Positions 15,365-16,221 of a DNA stretch of 16,221 nt are shown here, one piece after another. The stretch comes from CAZLBV01 sp964557845 (GTDB lineage: Bacteria > Acidobacteriota > Aminicenantia > Aminicenantales > Aminicenantaceae): NCBI GenBank assembly GCA_964557845.1, contig CAZLBV010000377.1, forward strand, positions 1-16,221, read 5' to 3'. The notes beneath the pieces were generated by a model, which was not told where the DNA came from, ran no database searches, and worked only from the letters and a program-made list of their open reading frames with translations. A program made the translations under genes and the position numbers. Position 1 is the first letter of the stretch, and each line of letters begins with the position of its first letter.

Positions 15365-16221
15365 TTACTGATAAAGCCATACCCTCAGTAAAGAGAAGAG
15401 TTTTTCGGTATTCACCGGTTTAGCCAAATAATCATTGGCACCGGCTTCGATACATTTGTTTCGATCACCTCTCATTGCTTTGGCGGTCACGGCGATGACC
15501 GGGAGATTCTGGAATTTCTTTTGTTTTCGGATCTCCCGGATGGCTTCATATCCATCCATCTCAGGCATCATAATATCCATTAAGACCAAGTCGATATCCG
15601 GATTTTTTTCCAGGATTTCCAGGCTTTCCCTGCCATTCTGAGCGATCATGGTTTTCATTTTTTTCTCTTCCAGGATGCTGGCTAGGGCAAATACATTACG
15701 CATATCGTCATCTACCACCAGGATTTTTTTGTCCTGAAAGATTTTTTCTTTATCATGGAGGAGTCTTAAGATCTTTTGTTTGTCTTTCGGCAAGTTTTTT
15801 TCGACACGGTGGAGAAAGAGGGTTGTTTCATCCAGCAGCCTTTCTGGAGATTTAACTCCTTTGATGATGATGCTTTCCGCATGTTTCTGGAGCTGATCCT
15901 GTTCTTTTTTGGTTAATTCCTTTCCGGTATAGATTATTATGGGGACATCAGGAATATCCGGATCGTTCTTCATTTTCTCGACCAGTTCAAATCCAGAAAT
16001 ATCTCCCAGTCCAAGATCAAGGATCATACAATCGAAATGATCAGATTTAAGCAGTTTCAGAGCTTCCTTACCGGCAGCCACTGAAGTGGTTTTAACATCA
16101 CCGTTCCCTATGAGTTCTATGATGCTCTTTCTCTGAATTTCATCATCTTCTACCACTAACAGCTTCTTGATGGTCTTGGTGATGGTTTCTTCAATTTTTT
16201 TAAAGGCCAGATTTAATTTTT
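15365..16221 (-). CDS. double-receiver C-terminal end of a larger signalling protein, cut by the window edge
   Basis: The frame is open to the right edge. A GTG at 16156 could be read as a start, but it falls inside the first beta strand of the receiver (KKLLVVEDDE), and 21 further codons upstream are open and end in a linker helix, so the gene is truncated here. The visible part has two receivers. The first has its phospho-acceptor Asp at 16016-16018 (CMILDLGLGDISG); the second at 15575-15577 (LVLMDIMMPEMDG), with KPVNTEKLFSLLRVWLYQ at its end. The linker FLHRVEKNLP between them is one I know from the C-terminus of large HisKA-HATPase hybrid kinases with three receivers. That the missing part is such a kinase is likely but not visible. 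It would be an upstream gene of the cheR-cheB operon. Confidence 0.9.
   Translation of the reverse strand, partial: KLNLAFKKIEETITKTIKKLLVVEDDEIQRKSIIELIGNGDVKTTSVAAGKEALKLLKSDHFDCMILDLGLGDISGFELVEKMKNDPDIPDVPIIIYTGKELTKKEQDQLQKHAESIIIKGVKSPERLLDETTLFLHRVEKNLPKDKQKILRLLHDKEKIFQDKKILVVDDDMRNVFALASILEEKKMKTMIAQNGRESLEILEKNPDIDLVLMDIMMPEMDGYEAIREIRKQKKFQNLPVIAVTAKAMRGDRNKCIEAGANDYLAKPVNTEKLFSLLRVWLYQ

Overview
The window is 16.2 kb of bacterial chromosome with moderate, slightly AT-leaning base composition. It uses the standard genetic code (TGA is a normal stop, TGG encodes Trp). It carries twelve genes, or thirteen if the split symporter is counted as two. No rRNA, tRNA, CRISPR array, transposase or phage gene is visible. 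The mix of genes (HEAT-repeat protein with FWLG motifs, secreted DUF1028 protein, sodium:solute symporter with a cytosolic tail, GH38 mannosidase, multi-domain two-component proteins) fits a heterotrophic, probably uncultured Gram-negative-type lineage. Aminicenantota/Acidobacteriota is my best guess, but it is an impression from protein style and not a demonstrated placement.

Region 1 (1-3740) is housekeeping-like. It holds a HEAT-repeat protein cut by the left edge, a convergent dGTPase-like HD hydrolase, a stand-alone protein resembling a duplicated C-terminal domain of 3-hydroxyacyl-CoA dehydrogenase, and a divergent YggS/PLPBP gene. The last two are driven by two well-formed sigma70-type promoters lying back to back at 2906-3027.

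Region 2 (3741-4045) has no gene. It contains the two arms of a terminator-like hairpin held about 90 bases apart, an AT-rich stretch with small dyads, and a GC-richer nested inverted repeat of about 84 bases.

Region 3 (4046-9420) is a leftward catabolic cluster: secreted DUF1028-TPR protein, sodium:solute symporter, and GH38 alpha-mannosidase. The symporter reading frame is interrupted by a single in-frame TGA, after which its usual C-terminal tail continues in the same frame.

Region 4 (9545-16221) is for signalling. A rightward soluble kinase with four PAS domains and a HisKA_2 core converges on a leftward operon. That operon holds the C-terminal double-receiver end of a larger protein (cut by the right edge), then CheR, CheB without a receiver, and a REC-HisKA-HATPase-REC-REC hybrid kinase. 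No chemoreceptor, CheA, CheW or flagellar gene is present, so the CheR/CheB pair most likely serves a kinase-based signalling system and not a canonical chemotaxis array. This is inference from context.
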